From NCBI RefSeq assembly GCF_000022485.1, contig NC_012623.1, forward strand, positions 1,178,001 through 1,242,000: a stretch of 64,000 nt of DNA. The letters run 5' to 3'. Origin of the DNA: Sulfolobus islandicus Y.N.15.51 (GTDB lineage Archaea > Thermoproteota > Thermoprotei_A > Sulfolobales > Sulfolobaceae). Both the position numbers and the translations under genes were made by a program. Under the pieces are notes generated by a model. It did no database searches, had not been told where the DNA came from, and was given only the letters and a program-made list of their open reading frames with translations. The stretch's first letter is position 1; every line of letters starts with the position of its first letter. This document shows positions 11,143 through 24,307 of this stretch, one piece after another.

Positions 11143-11932
11143 GATAGTGTCGTCATTAAGCTATTTATATTTGTATAACGAGTATTACTTATGGGTAGGA
11201 AGGCTGTAGTTAGGCAAGACGTTTCTTGCCCCTCTTGTGGTTCTCATCATGTTGTTAAGTGCGGTAGGCCTTTGGGTAGGCAGAGGTATTTGTGTAGGGA
11301 TTGCGGTAAGTACTTCTTGGGTGACGCTACTTACCATTCCAAGAAGTTGAGGGAGGAGGCTTTAAAAATGTATGCTAATGGTATGAGTATGAGGGCCATA
11401 TCCAGGGTGCTTAACGTACCTCTAGGTACTGTGTTCACTTGGATTAAGCGTTATGGTGGGCAGAAGTACGAGAAGCTTGTTAAGTTGTGGGGGAAGACTA
11501 AGGATTTGGTTAAGGGTAGTGTTGTTACTAAGGTTGTGGATGAGATGTGGGCTTACTTGTACAAGAACACTAGAACATTCTATAAATGGATTTTTACTTG
11601 TTATGTGTACACGAGGTTGGGAGTTTATCTCATTTACTCTGTGGGGGATAGGAATGAGAGTACTTTCCGTGGAGTCAAAAAGTATTTGTTGGAGGAGGGT
11701 AGGTGGGTGAGTGATGATTATAACTTGTACTTCTGGTTGAAAGGTTACACGGTTATCTCACCGGTTAACCCGAATGAGTCACTGTACTCTTCATTGAGGG
11801 AAAGGCTGGTTAGGTTCAAGAGGGCTACAAAGACAGTAAATGGGAGCATTAGTACCATGATGTACCCCATAGCCCTAGTCTTATGGGAAAAGAGGTTAAT
11901 TTCAGCATTTGTAGCTTAATGACGACACTGTA
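11143..11932 (+). mobile_element. IS1-family insertion sequence, ISC796-like (copy 1)
   Basis: About 790 bp, with terminal inverted repeats agtgtcgtcattaa at the left (from 11146) and its complement at the right (ending 11929). A second copy lies at 50823-51618, which defines the full length by its target duplication. This copy has no visible 9-bp duplication (gagtctgga left, accacactc right), which suggests an old insertion or a rearrangement. It sits between two convergent genes and interrupts neither. Confidence 0.9.
11191..11919 (+). CDS. IS1-family transposase
   Basis: The 242-residue protein has an InsA-like zinc ribbon (CPSCGSHHVVKC then CRDC), a helix-turn-helix (MSMRAISRVLNVPLGTVFTWIK) and an RNase H-like DDE core that includes VVDEMWAYLYK and YSVGDRNESTF. 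Unlike the Escherichia coli IS1, which needs a frameshift to fuse InsA and InsB, this archaeal type is one continuous frame. The gene looks intact. G-richer codon use (many aggs and ggts) differs from neighbours, in keeping with a mobile gene. Confidence 0.93.
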   Translation: MGRKAVVRQDVSCPSCGSHHVVKCGRPLGRQRYLCRDCGKYFLGDATYHSKKLREEALKMYANGMSMRAISRVLNVPLGTVFTWIKRYGGQKYEKLVKLWGKTKDLVKGSVVTKVVDEMWAYLYKNTRTFYKWIFTCYVYTRLGVYLIYSVGDRNESTFRGVKKYLLEEGRWVSDDYNLYFWLKGYTVISPVNPNESLYSSLRERLVRFKRATKTVNGSISTMMYPIALVLWEKRLISAFVA

Positions 11933-11945
11933 ACCACACTCCACT

Positions 11946-12482
11946 TTACTCCCTAAATTCTAAAATTCCTAAACTCTCAAGCAACCCAGAGTCTGTTACG
12001 TCAAATAGAACACAATCTTCATCTCCAGTGTTAACATGGTAGTGAATTTCATTTGCAGGTACTACGAAAACGTCACCGGCGTTCCACTGTATCTTATCAT
12101 TTCCAATAACTGAGTATCCTTGACCCTTAAATACCAAATATATCGATGCCATATTATGAGAGTGGGGTTTAGTTGAAACTCCAGGTTTAATTAATTGAAA
12201 CCCCGCCATCATTGTAGGTGTCAGTCCCTTGTTTCTACCAGTAGAGGGAGAGAAGAACATTATTTTGGCTACACCCTCTTGTATCTTCCCTGACTCTGCG
12301 ATCCTCTCTAATAGAGGCAGCACTTTCTCAAATTTTATTAGCTTTGGTTTAACCTTTTCTGGAGGAGTTGTATACTCCATAAACGTTACGACTTTTAAAT
12401 CATCTTGTTCAATTTGCTTCGCTAATTCTTCTATTTCTTTTCTAAATACATCTTGCTTGTCAACTCTTTTTAAAACTTCCAT
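11946..12482 (-). CDS. Cupin-domain protein
   Basis: The 178-residue protein has one cupin barrel in its C-terminal half. The two cupin motifs are seen as [21 protein letters not shown]-type histidines (PHSH) and [16 protein letters not shown]. The histidines suggest a bound metal. It resembles gentisate-dioxygenase-like single cupins, but no substrate can be assigned. Its stop is only 14 bp from the right end of the IS1-family element, which therefore just missed the gene. Its promoter region (12483-12584) holds two copies of attataaaata. Confidence 0.75.
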   Translation of the reverse strand: MEVLKRVDKQDVFRKEIEELAKQIEQDDLKVVTFMEYTTPPEKVKPKLIKFEKVLPLLERIAESGKIQEGVAKIMFFSPSTGRNKGLTPTMMAGFQLIKPGVSTKPHSHNMASIYLVFKGQGYSVIGNDKIQWNAGDVFVVPANEIHYHVNTGDEDCVLFDVTDSGLLESLGILEFRE

Positions 12483-12571
12483 ATGATGATTATGTTTAAA
12501 CTGCTTAAAAAGATGACTATTATAAAATAGACATTATAAAATAATTATAAGATTTAAAGGGCAATAATAGA

Positions 12572-12587
12572 TAGAAATGTGTTTCTA
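12572..12587 (-). repeat. Short inverted repeat at the end of the VIT1-like gene
   Basis: The bases TAGAAA-TGTG-TTTCTA form a perfect 6-bp stem with a 4-nt loop, overlapping the stop codon of the gene at 12585. It could act in termination, but no clear T-run follows it. Confidence 0.3.
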
Positions 12588-13136
12588 TTTTATAACTAAT
12601 AGTGTAATTAATGCAGTAATAATTCCCGCCACTATTAGCTGAACCATTGTGTATATCTTTGCTTTAATTCCCTCACCATAAAGCAAACCCAAAACTGCTA
12701 GACTTAACATTCCTACACTTAAAGATAGCATGGAATCATGAGAATAAACATAAGAGTAAAATACCAACAATCCAACAAATGGAGAAATGCCATGAGCAAT
12801 AGCAGCTAAGACTGCGGCTATCTTCGCGCTATAATCATATATAGTACCTTTTAGGCTCTTCAGAACTTGCTTCTCTATTTTCTCCAATTCAGTTTTTTTC
12901 TCCCCTAATTCTACAACTAGGGCATTCCATGTTGATGAAATTGCAGTAGCTATTATCCCACTATATATCGATAAGGAAATACTGGTTAGGTTAATGTGTG
13001 AGATCACACCAGCCAACAAAATCGATAAGCTTAGTAGAATACCGTCGAATGCACCTAATACTATGTAGCGCCTAATTGAAGATTTTAATTCATATTTTAC
13101 CACGTATTTTAATGCTTCATATAACTTACTTGCCAC
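12585..13136 (-). CDS. VIT1/CCC1-like membrane protein
   Basis: The 183-residue protein has about five membrane helices and the segment GAFDGILLSLSILLAG at residues 28-43, which matches the first helix of the VIT1/CCC1 family of iron and manganese transporters. A charged, coiled segment (ELGEKKTELEKIEKQVLKS) sits in the middle, where VIT1 proteins have their cytosolic metal-binding helices; it lacks an obvious run of metal-ligand glutamate/methionine residues. Metal transport is therefore possible but not shown. It is divergent from the next gene, with both promoters in 13137-13185. Confidence 0.65.
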   Translation of the reverse strand: MASKLYEALKYVVKYELKSSIRRYIVLGAFDGILLSLSILLAGVISHINLTSISLSIYSGIIATAISSTWNALVVELGEKKTELEKIEKQVLKSLKGTIYDYSAKIAAVLAAIAHGISPFVGLLVFYSYVYSHDSMLSLSVGMLSLAVLGLLYGEGIKAKIYTMVQLIVAGIITALITLLVIK

Positions 13137-13185
13137 ATTCCAAATTAGGATTGAACTTTTATATTAGATTAATGCAGTGCTTTTG

Positions 13186-13587
13186 ATGAATAGACAGATT
13201 CTCTTAGCGTTAGCAGTATTGGTAATAATAGTAATGGCTATAGGAGTTTACGAGGGACATAAATATAGAACAGAAATTAATACAATAGTAATAGGCGGTC
13301 AGCAGACAGATGGAACATACACATTGAAAGTTAACGTGATAATGAATTATGGACTATTTGGCGGAGAGTCTCCTCTGCCCAATGCAGTGATTTGGATTTA
13401 TAAATATAATGGAACTACGTATTCATTCTATACTTATAACTTCACCAACTCTCAAGGGATAGCATCTTTTAGTTTACCAGCAGGGCAGTATAAGATCTTA
13501 GTAACGCAGTTGCATTTAACCTATATAGTTACCTTAAATCAAAACGAAGAGGTTATAATAAAGTATGCCTATTTAAATAGTGGATGA
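13186..13587 (+). CDS. Secreted or membrane-anchored small protein with a beta-sandwich domain
   Basis: The 133-residue protein starts with a membrane helix (ILLALAVLVIIVMAIGVY). The exported part looks like a carboxypeptidase-regulatory/Ig-like beta domain: PNAVIWIYKYNGTTYSFYTYN followed by GIASFSLPAGQYKILVT, the usual G-x-A/F-x-L-PAG-Y pattern of such folds. Function unknown; perhaps surface-associated. A TATA-like stretch at about 13157-13165 fits a leaderless start at ATG 13186. The stop codon lies inside the C box of a candidate guide RNA. Confidence 0.7.
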   Translation: MNRQILLALAVLVIIVMAIGVYEGHKYRTEINTIVIGGQQTDGTYTLKVNVIMNYGLFGGESPLPNAVIWIYKYNGTTYSFYTYNFTNSQGIASFSLPAGQYKILVTQLHLTYIVTLNQNEEVIIKYAYLNSG

Positions 13588-13640
13588 GGATTACGGGAGT
13601 ACAACTGAGAAGAATGATGTAGTGGTCCTTCACTGATAAA
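13581..13640 (+). ncRNA. Candidate C/D-box guide RNA
   Basis: Boxes occur in the right order on the plus strand: C-like GGATGA at 13582-13587, D' CTGA at 13605-13608, C' ATGATGT at 13614-13620 and a D box CTGA at 13633-13636. The spacer before D is 12 nt (agtggtccttca), the canonical length. The C box is one base off consensus, and the element overlaps the stop codon of the preceding gene. Confidence 0.55.
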
Positions 13641-13674
13641 AAATTTATTTTAATTCCCTTCTTTTATATTATTG

Positions 13675-14163
13675 ATGAGCGTAAAAATAGATGTTGTAAG
13701 AATAGATATACCAGAAGGGACTAACGTAATTATAGGCCAATCTCACTTTATTAAAACAGTCGAAGACTTATATGAAACCCTATCGTCAAGTAGTCCTAAT
13801 TTAAAGTTTGGTATAGCGTTCAATGAAGCAAGCAGTAAAAGACTTGTAAGATATGATGGAAATGACCAAGAGCTAATTAAGCTTGCAATTGAGAATGTAA
13901 AGAAAATAGGTGCAGGCCACGTTTTTGTAATCTATCTAAAGAATGGGTATCCCATTAACGTGCTAAATAGAATAAAAAACGTAGAGGAAGTTGTTAGAAT
14001 ATTCGCAGCTACAGCTAATCCATTACAAGTTATAGTAGCTGAAACCGATCAAGGAAGAGGCATAATTGGTGTAGTAGATGGATACACCCCCTTAGGTGTT
14101 GAGTCCGAGGCTGATATACAAGAGAGGAAGGAGTTCTTGAGGAAGATCGGATATAAGAGATAA
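13675..14163 (+). CDS. Adenosine-specific kinase family protein (DUF355)
   Basis: The 162-residue protein matches the compact archaeal family PF04008, for which AMP/adenosine binding has been described. Family segments seen are [62 protein letters not shown] and CNPLQ-like [26 protein letters not shown] 13675 follows a TTG at 13672; the T-rich box at 13644-13651 is placed for leaderless initiation at 13675. The last 72 nt overlap the convergent DUF309 gene, an unusually long overlap. Confidence 0.85.
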   Translation: MSVKIDVVRIDIPEGTNVIIGQSHFIKTVEDLYETLSSSSPNLKFGIAFNEASSKRLVRYDGNDQELIKLAIENVKKIGAGHVFVIYLKNGYPINVLNRIKNVEEVVRIFAATANPLQVIVAETDQGRGIIGVVDGYTPLGVESEADIQERKEFLRKIGYKR

Positions 14164-14541
14164 AGCTTTTTCCATCAACATGTCAGAGACGTCAACTTCA
14201 CCTTTTAGATACTTAATTAAGGAGGCGCAAAGCAAAATTATTGATTGCAAAAAATTTTTCTCGTATTTATTTTCTGCTTTTCTCCATTTTTCCTCTAAAA
14301 TCTCATGACATTCCCAAAATCTCATGTCGTAAAATAACTGTTTAAACGTGCCATTGATCTCGGTAACCATAAATAATGGTTCGCCAATTAAGGATATGAC
14401 TTTTTTAGGATCATCTATTATATCTACCTCGATATATTTCCCTATCCTAACGTCTACCACATTAATATTATTAATCCTCAAAAATTTCTTTAGGTCATCG
14501 TTAAATATCCCCCTCTTGTAGAACAATAAAACCCTACTCAT
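14092..14541 (-). CDS. DUF309 family protein
   Basis: The 149-residue protein contains the hallmark of DUF309, [20 protein letters not shown], followed by helices that carry a short hydrophobic core ([19 protein letters not shown]). The N-terminal 70 residues are a separate region of unknown fold. The family has no established function. Two consecutive ATG codons start the frame (14544 and 14541). Its 3' end lies inside the convergent DUF355 gene. Confidence 0.75.
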   Translation of the reverse strand: MSRVLLFYKRGIFNDDLKKFLRINNINVVDVRIGKYIEVDIIDDPKKVISLIGEPLFMVTEINGTFKQLFYDMRFWECHEILEEKWRKAENKYEKNFLQSIILLCASLIKYLKGEVDVSDMLMEKALSLISDLPQELLPLLYISLGLNT

Positions 14542-14605
14542 CATTTACATTATACTCTATCTAATACAAAATATTTTTTACCTCTGAAGAGAAATAGTAT
14601 AACGT

Positions 14606-16424
<1,819 letters not shown>

Positions 16425-16484
16425 TCAAAGAATATGATGCATTGCAATATTTATCTTTTTAAGCTATAAGTAGTAATAGTACAT

Positions 16485-17036
16485 GTGACTAGAAGAGATA
16501 CAATAATATCAATAATATCAGCAATACCACCGATTATAGGAACTAGCATTACATCATTTATTATGAGTAGAAGATATGGAGACTTAAAGGAAGTAATTAA
16601 ATATGTGATGATAGGCTTACCAGTCACTTTAGCTACCACCTATTACTTATTTATAAACATAATTCCAAAATACGCGGATTATCTTATAGCAATTCCAGCA
16701 ATTTTGCCGTTGCCAATTTCATTTCTCTTAACTAGGAATAACATTTCAGTCAATTACAGTGAGGATTACATTGAGATAAAATTTAAAATACCAATTAACA
16801 TGACTTCTCATGATCCACATGAATTGTTTAGTTATGTATTTAATAAAGCGCTGAGTAAAATTAGAAACCCCTATTACCATTATAAATTATCCGCAGTGAC
16901 AAACTGCTCGGGGTTAAAAGTGTCTTATCAAAATGAGGACAAGTTAGTAATAAGGAGAAAATGTGGGGATATTGATATTAGAATTGTAATCTCGTCTAAG
17001 AAAATAGCTGACATGGTAATAGATATTTCATATTAG
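16485..17036 (+). CDS. Membrane protein of unknown function
   Basis: The 183-residue protein has three likely membrane helices in its first 90 residues ([41 protein letters not shown] and [17 protein letters not shown]) and a soluble C-terminal domain of about 90 residues with two cysteines (NCSG, RKCGD). I do not recognise the family. GTG start at 16485 is supported by an A-box tttttaag at 16456-16463. It converges on the heme O synthase gene with a 9-nt overlap. Confidence 0.65.
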   Translation: MTRRDTIISIISAIPPIIGTSITSFIMSRRYGDLKEVIKYVMIGLPVTLATTYYLFINIIPKYADYLIAIPAILPLPISFLLTRNNISVNYSEDYIEIKFKIPINMTSHDPHELFSYVFNKALSKIRNPYYHYKLSAVTNCSGLKVSYQNEDKLVIRRKCGDIDIRIVISSKKIADMVIDISY

Positions 17037-17888
17037 TTTGACTATTATCATAATTAAAAGTATTAGCATTAGGTAAATGTTTGAAAATATAAACGATTTA
17101 ATTGCTTCTTCTTTAGTTGGATTAAGTATTAACCTATAAGAAAGAAACATTAGAAATAAACTTAAAATGGAAAATGCTATAAGCGCTATTAGATTAATAT
17201 AGTATCCTAGCAAAAGTACAATGGGAATCATTAAGGCATTAGAAATTGCTATTGCCCTTGCAGAAGTTGTTATTCCAACCACAGCAGGCAGCATGGGATA
17301 ATGTGCGTTAACATAATCTTCTCTATACTTCAATGCCAACGACCAGAAATGGCCAGGAGTCCACATAAATATTAGAAAACCTAAAAGAAATCCTTCTAAA
17401 GTTAAAGAATTTGTTAAGGACGTGTAACCAGCCCAAGCTGCAGCGCTGCCAGCAAATCCACCTATTACTATATTTAGCCAAGTCCTAGGTTTCAATAAGA
17501 TTGTATATACGAATATATATATTACTACACCTAATGCTATAAAGAAAGCAGTCAAAATATTGTCTATAAAACCTAATGCCGTACCTAAAATTGCTAGAAG
17601 TGAACCAACTATTATAGCTTCCTTCCTATTGACATAGCCAACTACTGTAGGTCTCTTTGACGTTCTAGACATTACTTTATCTCTATCTATTTCAATCCCA
17701 CTATTAATTATCATAGCTCCCATCGACGCTAAAGTACCTCCAATGAACATAGGAATTATTGGTAAAAGTGAAATGCCATGTTTGTAAGCTAAAAAAGCCC
17801 CAGCAACTGCTGCTAAATCAAGTAAGCTTACTACCCCAAGTTTACCCAACTTTAAATAAGCCTTTATTTTCTGCTGTAAACTCATCAA
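17028..17888 (-). CDS. ctaB: Protoheme IX farnesyltransferase (heme O synthase)
   Basis: This membrane-bound UbiA-family prenyltransferase adds an isoprenoid chain to heme b, giving heme O for terminal oxidases. The 286-residue protein has about eight membrane helices and the aspartate-rich motif in [19 protein letters not shown], with a second conserved loop [19 protein letters not shown]. In Sulfolobales the modified hemes serve the SoxABCD and related quinol oxidases; no oxidase gene is seen here. Confidence 0.92.
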   Translation of the reverse strand: MMSLQQKIKAYLKLGKLGVVSLLDLAAVAGAFLAYKHGISLLPIIPMFIGGTLASMGAMIINSGIEIDRDKVMSRTSKRPTVVGYVNRKEAIIVGSLLAILGTALGFIDNILTAFFIALGVVIYIFVYTILLKPRTWLNIVIGGFAGSAAAWAGYTSLTNSLTLEGFLLGFLIFMWTPGHFWSLALKYREDYVNAHYPMLPAVVGITTSARAIAISNALMIPIVLLLGYYINLIALIAFSILSLFLMFLSYRLILNPTKEEAIKSFIFSNIYLMLILLIMIIVKLI

Positions 17889-17920
17889 GTTACAATTGTA
17901 TTATAAGAATAAAAAAATTG

Positions 17921-18865
17921 TCATAAACATCCTTCCAATAATAACACCAAATCTGTAAGAGCACCATATGCAGCATTTGTTGGACCTGCCCCTGGACCTC
18001 TAATAATTATCCTCTGTATTTCATTTTGAATTTCTAGAGCATTTTCAACTCCGTCTATATAATATAATGGATCTTGTGGACCTATAATTTGAGGAGATAC
18101 TTGTATTATATAGTTATCCGCATAGGCTATTAATTTTATTTTCTTACCTTCACTTTTAGCTCTTCTAATCTCTTCATTACTAATCTCAGTTATTCCCTTG
18201 AACTTGAAGTCACCTAGTCTTATGCTTCTGTTCATAATAAAATTTGATAAAATTGTCAGTTTAGCTGCAGCATCAAACCCATTAAGATCTAAAGTTGGGT
18301 CTTCCTCTGCATAACCTTTTTCTTTAGCCTCTTTCAAGGCTTCATTAAAACTTAACCCTTCATAAATCCTAGTCAAAATATAGTTTGTGGTACCATTAAG
18401 GATACCCCTAATCCTAGAGACCTCAGCTACTGGTTGAATCCTAAAGAGATTTATGGAAGGAGTACCACTCATCACAGTTCCTTGGAATCCAATTTTAGCA
18501 CCAGTTCTCTCAGCAACTTCAAATATTTCCCTAAACTTTAGTGCTAATGGTGCTTTATTTACTGTTATCACGTGAATTTTTCTTGACAATGCCTTTATGT
18601 AAGCGCTAACGGACGGCTCACCATCTTTATAATTAGGTGCAGACATATCAACAATAACATCTGGGTTTATGAAATCAATTGCTTCTAATACAGTTATTTG
18701 CTTATCTGGAGAGAAATTCTCCTTATCCCCAACCATTAATCCCTGCCTAGTTAGCATCCCTGCTATCTCAACATTTTGCAATATTGGATAACTATCTCTC
18801 TTTTCATGTAGCAGTCTTCTAAATGCCTTTCCAACATTTCCATATCCGATTAAAAGTAACTTCAT
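17921..18865 (-). CDS. hom: Homoserine dehydrogenase
   Basis: The enzyme reduces aspartate semialdehyde to homoserine on the way to threonine and methionine. The 314-residue protein has the Rossmann motif LLIGYGNVGKAFRRLL and the family stretch GTVMSGTPSINLFR, GILNGTTNYILTRI and EDPTLDLNGFDAAAKL, which includes catalytic lysine and aspartate residues. It lacks a C-terminal ACT regulatory domain, so threonine feedback of the usual kind is not expected. Its start overlaps the stop of the B3/B4-domain gene by 4 nt, so they are coupled. Confidence 0.93.
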   Translation of the reverse strand: MKLLLIGYGNVGKAFRRLLHEKRDSYPILQNVEIAGMLTRQGLMVGDKENFSPDKQITVLEAIDFINPDVIVDMSAPNYKDGEPSVSAYIKALSRKIHVITVNKAPLALKFREIFEVAERTGAKIGFQGTVMSGTPSINLFRIQPVAEVSRIRGILNGTTNYILTRIYEGLSFNEALKEAKEKGYAEEDPTLDLNGFDAAAKLTILSNFIMNRSIRLGDFKFKGITEISNEEIRRAKSEGKKIKLIAYADNYIIQVSPQIIGPQDPLYYIDGVENALEIQNEIQRIIIRGPGAGPTNAAYGALTDLVLLLEGCL

Positions 18866-19536
18866 TTAATCACCACAGTATCATACTCTCTCTTTCCTTT
18901 ACATATCTTTTCTAATAAATCTGCTACGCGATCTACTGCATATTTGACTAGATTTTCATCGATATTGGGAACTCCAGCACCAACTATAATAACGTTTTTA
19001 ACATCTGGAGTTATACTAGTCAAGATCGAGTCCCTATGGGGATATATGTGAAGAACCTTACCTTCATCATCAACTAGTATTGGTATTCCCTTATCTAACT
19101 TTTCCGTTTTTTTACCTAAACCTAAAAACTCCTCACTACCTTTAGACATTACTAAATGTAAATCACCCATTACTTTTTCCCTATCATATAAACCTATGGG
19201 AACTAAAGTTTCAACACTCACTATATTACCTATATCAACAACTATATTAATTCTAGGAAATCTATTCCCCCTGGCTAATCTCCTTCTAAGAGCCTCGCCA
19301 CTTGGCCTAGTTTTAGTTGGATCTATTCCTATCCTCCAATAAAAATCCCTGTAAGCCCTAACTACGGAATCATTTTTTAAATACTCTGGGTCTTGAGAAC
19401 GATACTTTTCTTCAACGTTTTTAATCATATCATCCAAGGCTTGTTGAGAGAATCTAGCGTCTACATTACTCACTTCTGCCATTGCAACAAAAACCCCTAA
19501 CTTTATGACATCATCCGAAATACTAAGTCTTTTCAT
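18862..19536 (-). CDS. B3/B4 tRNA-binding domain protein
   Basis: The 224-residue protein matches the free-standing B3/4 domain, otherwise found as the editing domain in the beta chain of phenylalanyl-tRNA synthetase. Typical segments are RDFYWRIGIDPTKTRPSGEALRRR and IVVDIGNIVSVETLVPIGLYD. A role in clearing mischarged tRNA or binding an amino acid is possible, not shown. It lies between the NikR-like regulator (14-nt overlap) and hom (4-nt overlap) in one operon. Confidence 0.85.
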   Translation of the reverse strand: MKRLSISDDVIKLGVFVAMAEVSNVDARFSQQALDDMIKNVEEKYRSQDPEYLKNDSVVRAYRDFYWRIGIDPTKTRPSGEALRRRLARGNRFPRINIVVDIGNIVSVETLVPIGLYDREKVMGDLHLVMSKGSEEFLGLGKKTEKLDKGIPILVDDEGKVLHIYPHRDSILTSITPDVKNVIIVGAGVPNIDENLVKYAVDRVADLLEKICKGKREYDTVVIK

Positions 19537-19924
19537 AAGGAAAAGATATTAGTAGCCTGGCTTTAAGAATTCCCCTAATTTGACCTAACCTATTGTTTAA
19601 CTCAACAAGCTTACTTTTCTCTCCCTTTACAGCTATGGCTTCTATACATAACCTTTCATTAACGTGCAAATGTAATGTGGAAATTATATTATCCTTGTAC
19701 TCATGTTGAATTTCGGTTAAGGCTTCAGAGGCTTCCTCATGATCGTATACCAGATTTATAATACCATAAATTATCTCAGTGCCTTCCCTATTCTCATCTA
19801 GGTAATTTCTCAAAGCTATCTGAAATATTTTAGATCTATCTGGTATACCTTTTCGGGTAATGAAGTCCTCTAGTTCCCTATAAAGTTCCTTTGGTAAGGA
19901 AATACTTATCTTTTCAGCACTCAT
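19523..19924 (-). CDS. nikR: NikR-like nickel-responsive regulator
   Basis: The 133-residue protein has an N-terminal ribbon-helix-helix (KISISLPKELYRELEDFI then SRSK-like DRSKIFQIALRNYL) and a C-terminal ACT-like metal-binding domain. The ligands expected for square-planar nickel are visible in TLHLHVNERLCIE (H-x-H and a cysteine), with a further histidine in EIQHEYKDN. The family represses nickel uptake genes. No nickel transporter is nearby; it instead heads the B3/B4-hom operon, so the metal or the target may differ. Confidence 0.85.
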   Translation of the reverse strand: MSAEKISISLPKELYRELEDFITRKGIPDRSKIFQIALRNYLDENREGTEIIYGIINLVYDHEEASEALTEIQHEYKDNIISTLHLHVNERLCIEAIAVKGEKSKLVELNNRLGQIRGILKARLLISFPYEKT

Positions 19925-19957
19925 CGATGTTATATATCTAAATAAAGTATTAAAGTA

Positions 19958-21295
19958 ATGATGTTTAAGTACATTAAAAGGGGAGAGGAGCTAGGAGCTT
20001 CATTTGTTGATATTAGATATGAAAAAACAGCAAGTAATGAATTTACAATTACAGATGATAGAAAATATGTAACTTCTGGTAATGACGAGGGTTATTCAAT
20101 TAGAATATTATACAATAGAAATTGGGGGTTTAAGGTAAGTGATAGAATTGATAACAGTACAATAGAAGAAGCAGTAAATTCAGCTTTTGGCGATGAAAGA
20201 GTTAACATAGTGTATTTACCTTCAAAACATGATACTATTAAGATTGGAAAGGAGGTAAATAAATCAAAAGAGGAAATGAGTGAAGACTTAAATAAGATCG
20301 CAAAACAAATAGCTAACCTTCACCCTAGCATAAGGTCATATAATTTAAACTATTATGACGAGACCATCCACAAGGAGTATTATAGTTCTGAGGATAGGGA
20401 AATAATATTAGATGAAAACATTTCTAGCCTAAACATATATGTTATTGCTAGAGAGGGTGACACAATAGTCGATACTGCTGAGAACTTAACAACTCACATG
20501 GGATATGTAGTTGACGTATTTGATATAAACGAAGTGCTTGAGAAGCTTTCACGTAGAATTGAAAATCAACTAAGGGGAAAAACTCCTAAAGCGGGAGAAT
20601 ATCCAGTTGTTTTAGCCCCAGAAGTGGTTGGAGTATTTTTACATGAGGCTATAGGACATTTAAGTGAGGCAGATGTCGCAATAAGTGGAATACTATATGA
20701 ATTAAGAGGAAAGAAAATAGGTGAGGATTTCCTAAACATTTCAGATGTGCCTAGTATTGATAATCCAAACTCTACAATAGTGTATTATGATGATGAGGGA
20801 GTTGAGGGAAGAGAAGTTAAAATTATAGAGAAAGGTGTTTTAAAGGAATTCATGACTAATAGATATTATTCAGCCTATTTAGGGGAACCCCCAACGGGAA
20901 ATGGAAGAACCCAAAGCTATAACGATTTTCCACTACCTAGGATGAGGAACGTTTACATGAAGCCCGGTAACAATACGTTAAGTGAGTTATTTGAAGGAAT
21001 TAAGGAAGGTTATTATTTGGGATCAGCAATTGGTGGAGAGACTAGTAGCGATGGAACATTTCAATTTGCAATACAAGAAGGTTATAGAATAGAGAATGGG
21101 GAAATTAAAGAACCGGTAAGAAATATAGGGTTTTCTGGAAATACGTTAACTACGTTAAGTATGATAGATATGATTTCAAAGGATTTCGGAATGTCAGCTG
21201 GATATTGTGAAAAGAATGGACAAGAAGTCAATGTTAGTGAAGGGGGTCCTCACGTAAGAATAAAGAGCTTGAAGGTAGGGGGATATGTACGATAA
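19958..21295 (+). CDS. tldD: TldD-family metalloprotease subunit
   Basis: TldD and TldE (PmbA) form a heterodimeric peptidase that degrades unfolded or modified peptides. The 445-residue protein contains the TldD metal motif HEAIGHLSEAD near residue 229 (H-E-x3-H), with downstream GETSSDGTFQFAIQEGYRI. Two adjacent ATG codons (19958, 19961) can start it. The next gene overlaps by 11 nt and encodes the partner, matching the usual arrangement. Confidence 0.9.
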   Translation: MMFKYIKRGEELGASFVDIRYEKTASNEFTITDDRKYVTSGNDEGYSIRILYNRNWGFKVSDRIDNSTIEEAVNSAFGDERVNIVYLPSKHDTIKIGKEVNKSKEEMSEDLNKIAKQIANLHPSIRSYNLNYYDETIHKEYYSSEDREIILDENISSLNIYVIAREGDTIVDTAENLTTHMGYVVDVFDINEVLEKLSRRIENQLRGKTPKAGEYPVVLAPEVVGVFLHEAIGHLSEADVAISGILYELRGKKIGEDFLNISDVPSIDNPNSTIVYYDDEGVEGREVKIIEKGVLKEFMTNRYYSAYLGEPPTGNGRTQSYNDFPLPRMRNVYMKPGNNTLSELFEGIKEGYYLGSAIGGETSSDGTFQFAIQEGYRIENGEIKEPVRNIGFSGNTLTTLSMIDMISKDFGMSAGYCEKNGQEVNVSEGGPHVRIKSLKVGGYVR

Positions 21296-22526
21296 GCTAA
21301 TTTCACGGGCGAAATTGATGGGAATTTCCCTAGAAATTTTCTCTCTGAAGCTAAAGGAGTATACGATATCTAAAGAGAAATTCTACATTCCGGAAAACGT
21401 TGAGGAAATTGGTTACGGAATAAGAGTAATTGACGATAAGTCGAGAATGGGTTATATTTATATGAAAAAGCTTGATGAAAACACATTAGAGCAAGCGTTA
21501 AAAATATCTAAACTTGGAGAGCCAGATAAGGCGAATGTATTGCCACAGAAACAACCTATAAACAAAATGAGTGACTACGAGGTAAATCCTGATGTTATAA
21601 AAGATGTAATGATAAGCCTAAGAGAACTGGAGGAAAACGTAAACTTAACTACTATTTCAGCTTCTGCAATAAATTATGAGGTTTCTATATTCAATACAGA
21701 GGGAGTTGAGGTTAGGGAGAAGCGAGGAGTATATTTAGTTCAAGCAGTAGCTAGTAAAAACACGCCAGAAGTTTATGAAATTCTTGTCTCTAAGGATCCT
21801 AAAATACCTGTCAATAAATTGAAGGAAAATCTCTTAGAAAAAATAAAAATAATGGAAAACAGGGAGAGGCTTGAGGGAAAACGTGATGTTGTATTCACTC
21901 AAAAAGCATTAAACGAATTGCTTTCTACGGCATTACCAAAACTATTTTCAGCAAGAAGTTTCCACAAGGGGACTACTCCATTTAAGTTAGGAGAGATAAT
22001 AAATGAAGGCTTAGAAATTATTGATGACCCTTTAGATTCATCCCTGCCTTTTAGTAGATCCTTTGATGATGAAGGAAATCCTTCAAAAGTGGTCAATATT
22101 ACCGATAAAGGGGAAGTTAGATCACCATTAACAAATTCCTACTGGTCAGTAAAATTAACAATTGAAAATACTAGTTCAGCATCAAGACAATTAGACTCAA
22201 TAGTACCATCTTATACAATCCCTCCCTCAATTGGTTCTAGTAATATAGTTATAAGGCATAATAACGTTGAATCAGATATAGAGGATAATAGTGTAGTTGT
22301 TGATCAACTTGAAGGAGTAAATACAATTGACTATAGTTGTGGTGATTTTAGCCTTATAGCAAATGTGAGCTGGTTAAACGAAAAGGGTAATAAGACAGGA
22401 TTGAAAGAAGTCATGATTACTGGTAATATTAAACAACTTCTGAAAAATCTAGTAAGTTCTTCAAAGGATGTAGAAAATTATGGGAAAATAATTAGTGGAA
22501 AATTAAGAGTAAGTGACCTTTCAATA

Positions 22527-22532
<6 letters not shown>
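21285..22532 (+). CDS. tldE: TldE/PmbA-family partner subunit
   Basis: The 415-residue protein is the PmbA-like partner of TldD. It lacks the HExxxH motif, as TldE proteins do, but has the same two-domain layout and the C-terminal stretch VDQLEGVNTIDYSCGDFSLIA. It overlaps tldD by 11 nt and is almost certainly cotranslated. Its last 6 nt overlap the convergent biotin ligase gene. Confidence 0.9.
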
Positions 22533-24285
<1,753 letters not shown>

Positions 24286-24307
24286 TTAACAAGAAAATAT
24301 ACTTGTC

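Noticed and set aside
12508-12550. Operator made of two attataaaata copies
   Set aside because: The region is so A/T-rich that such short repeats are expected by chance.
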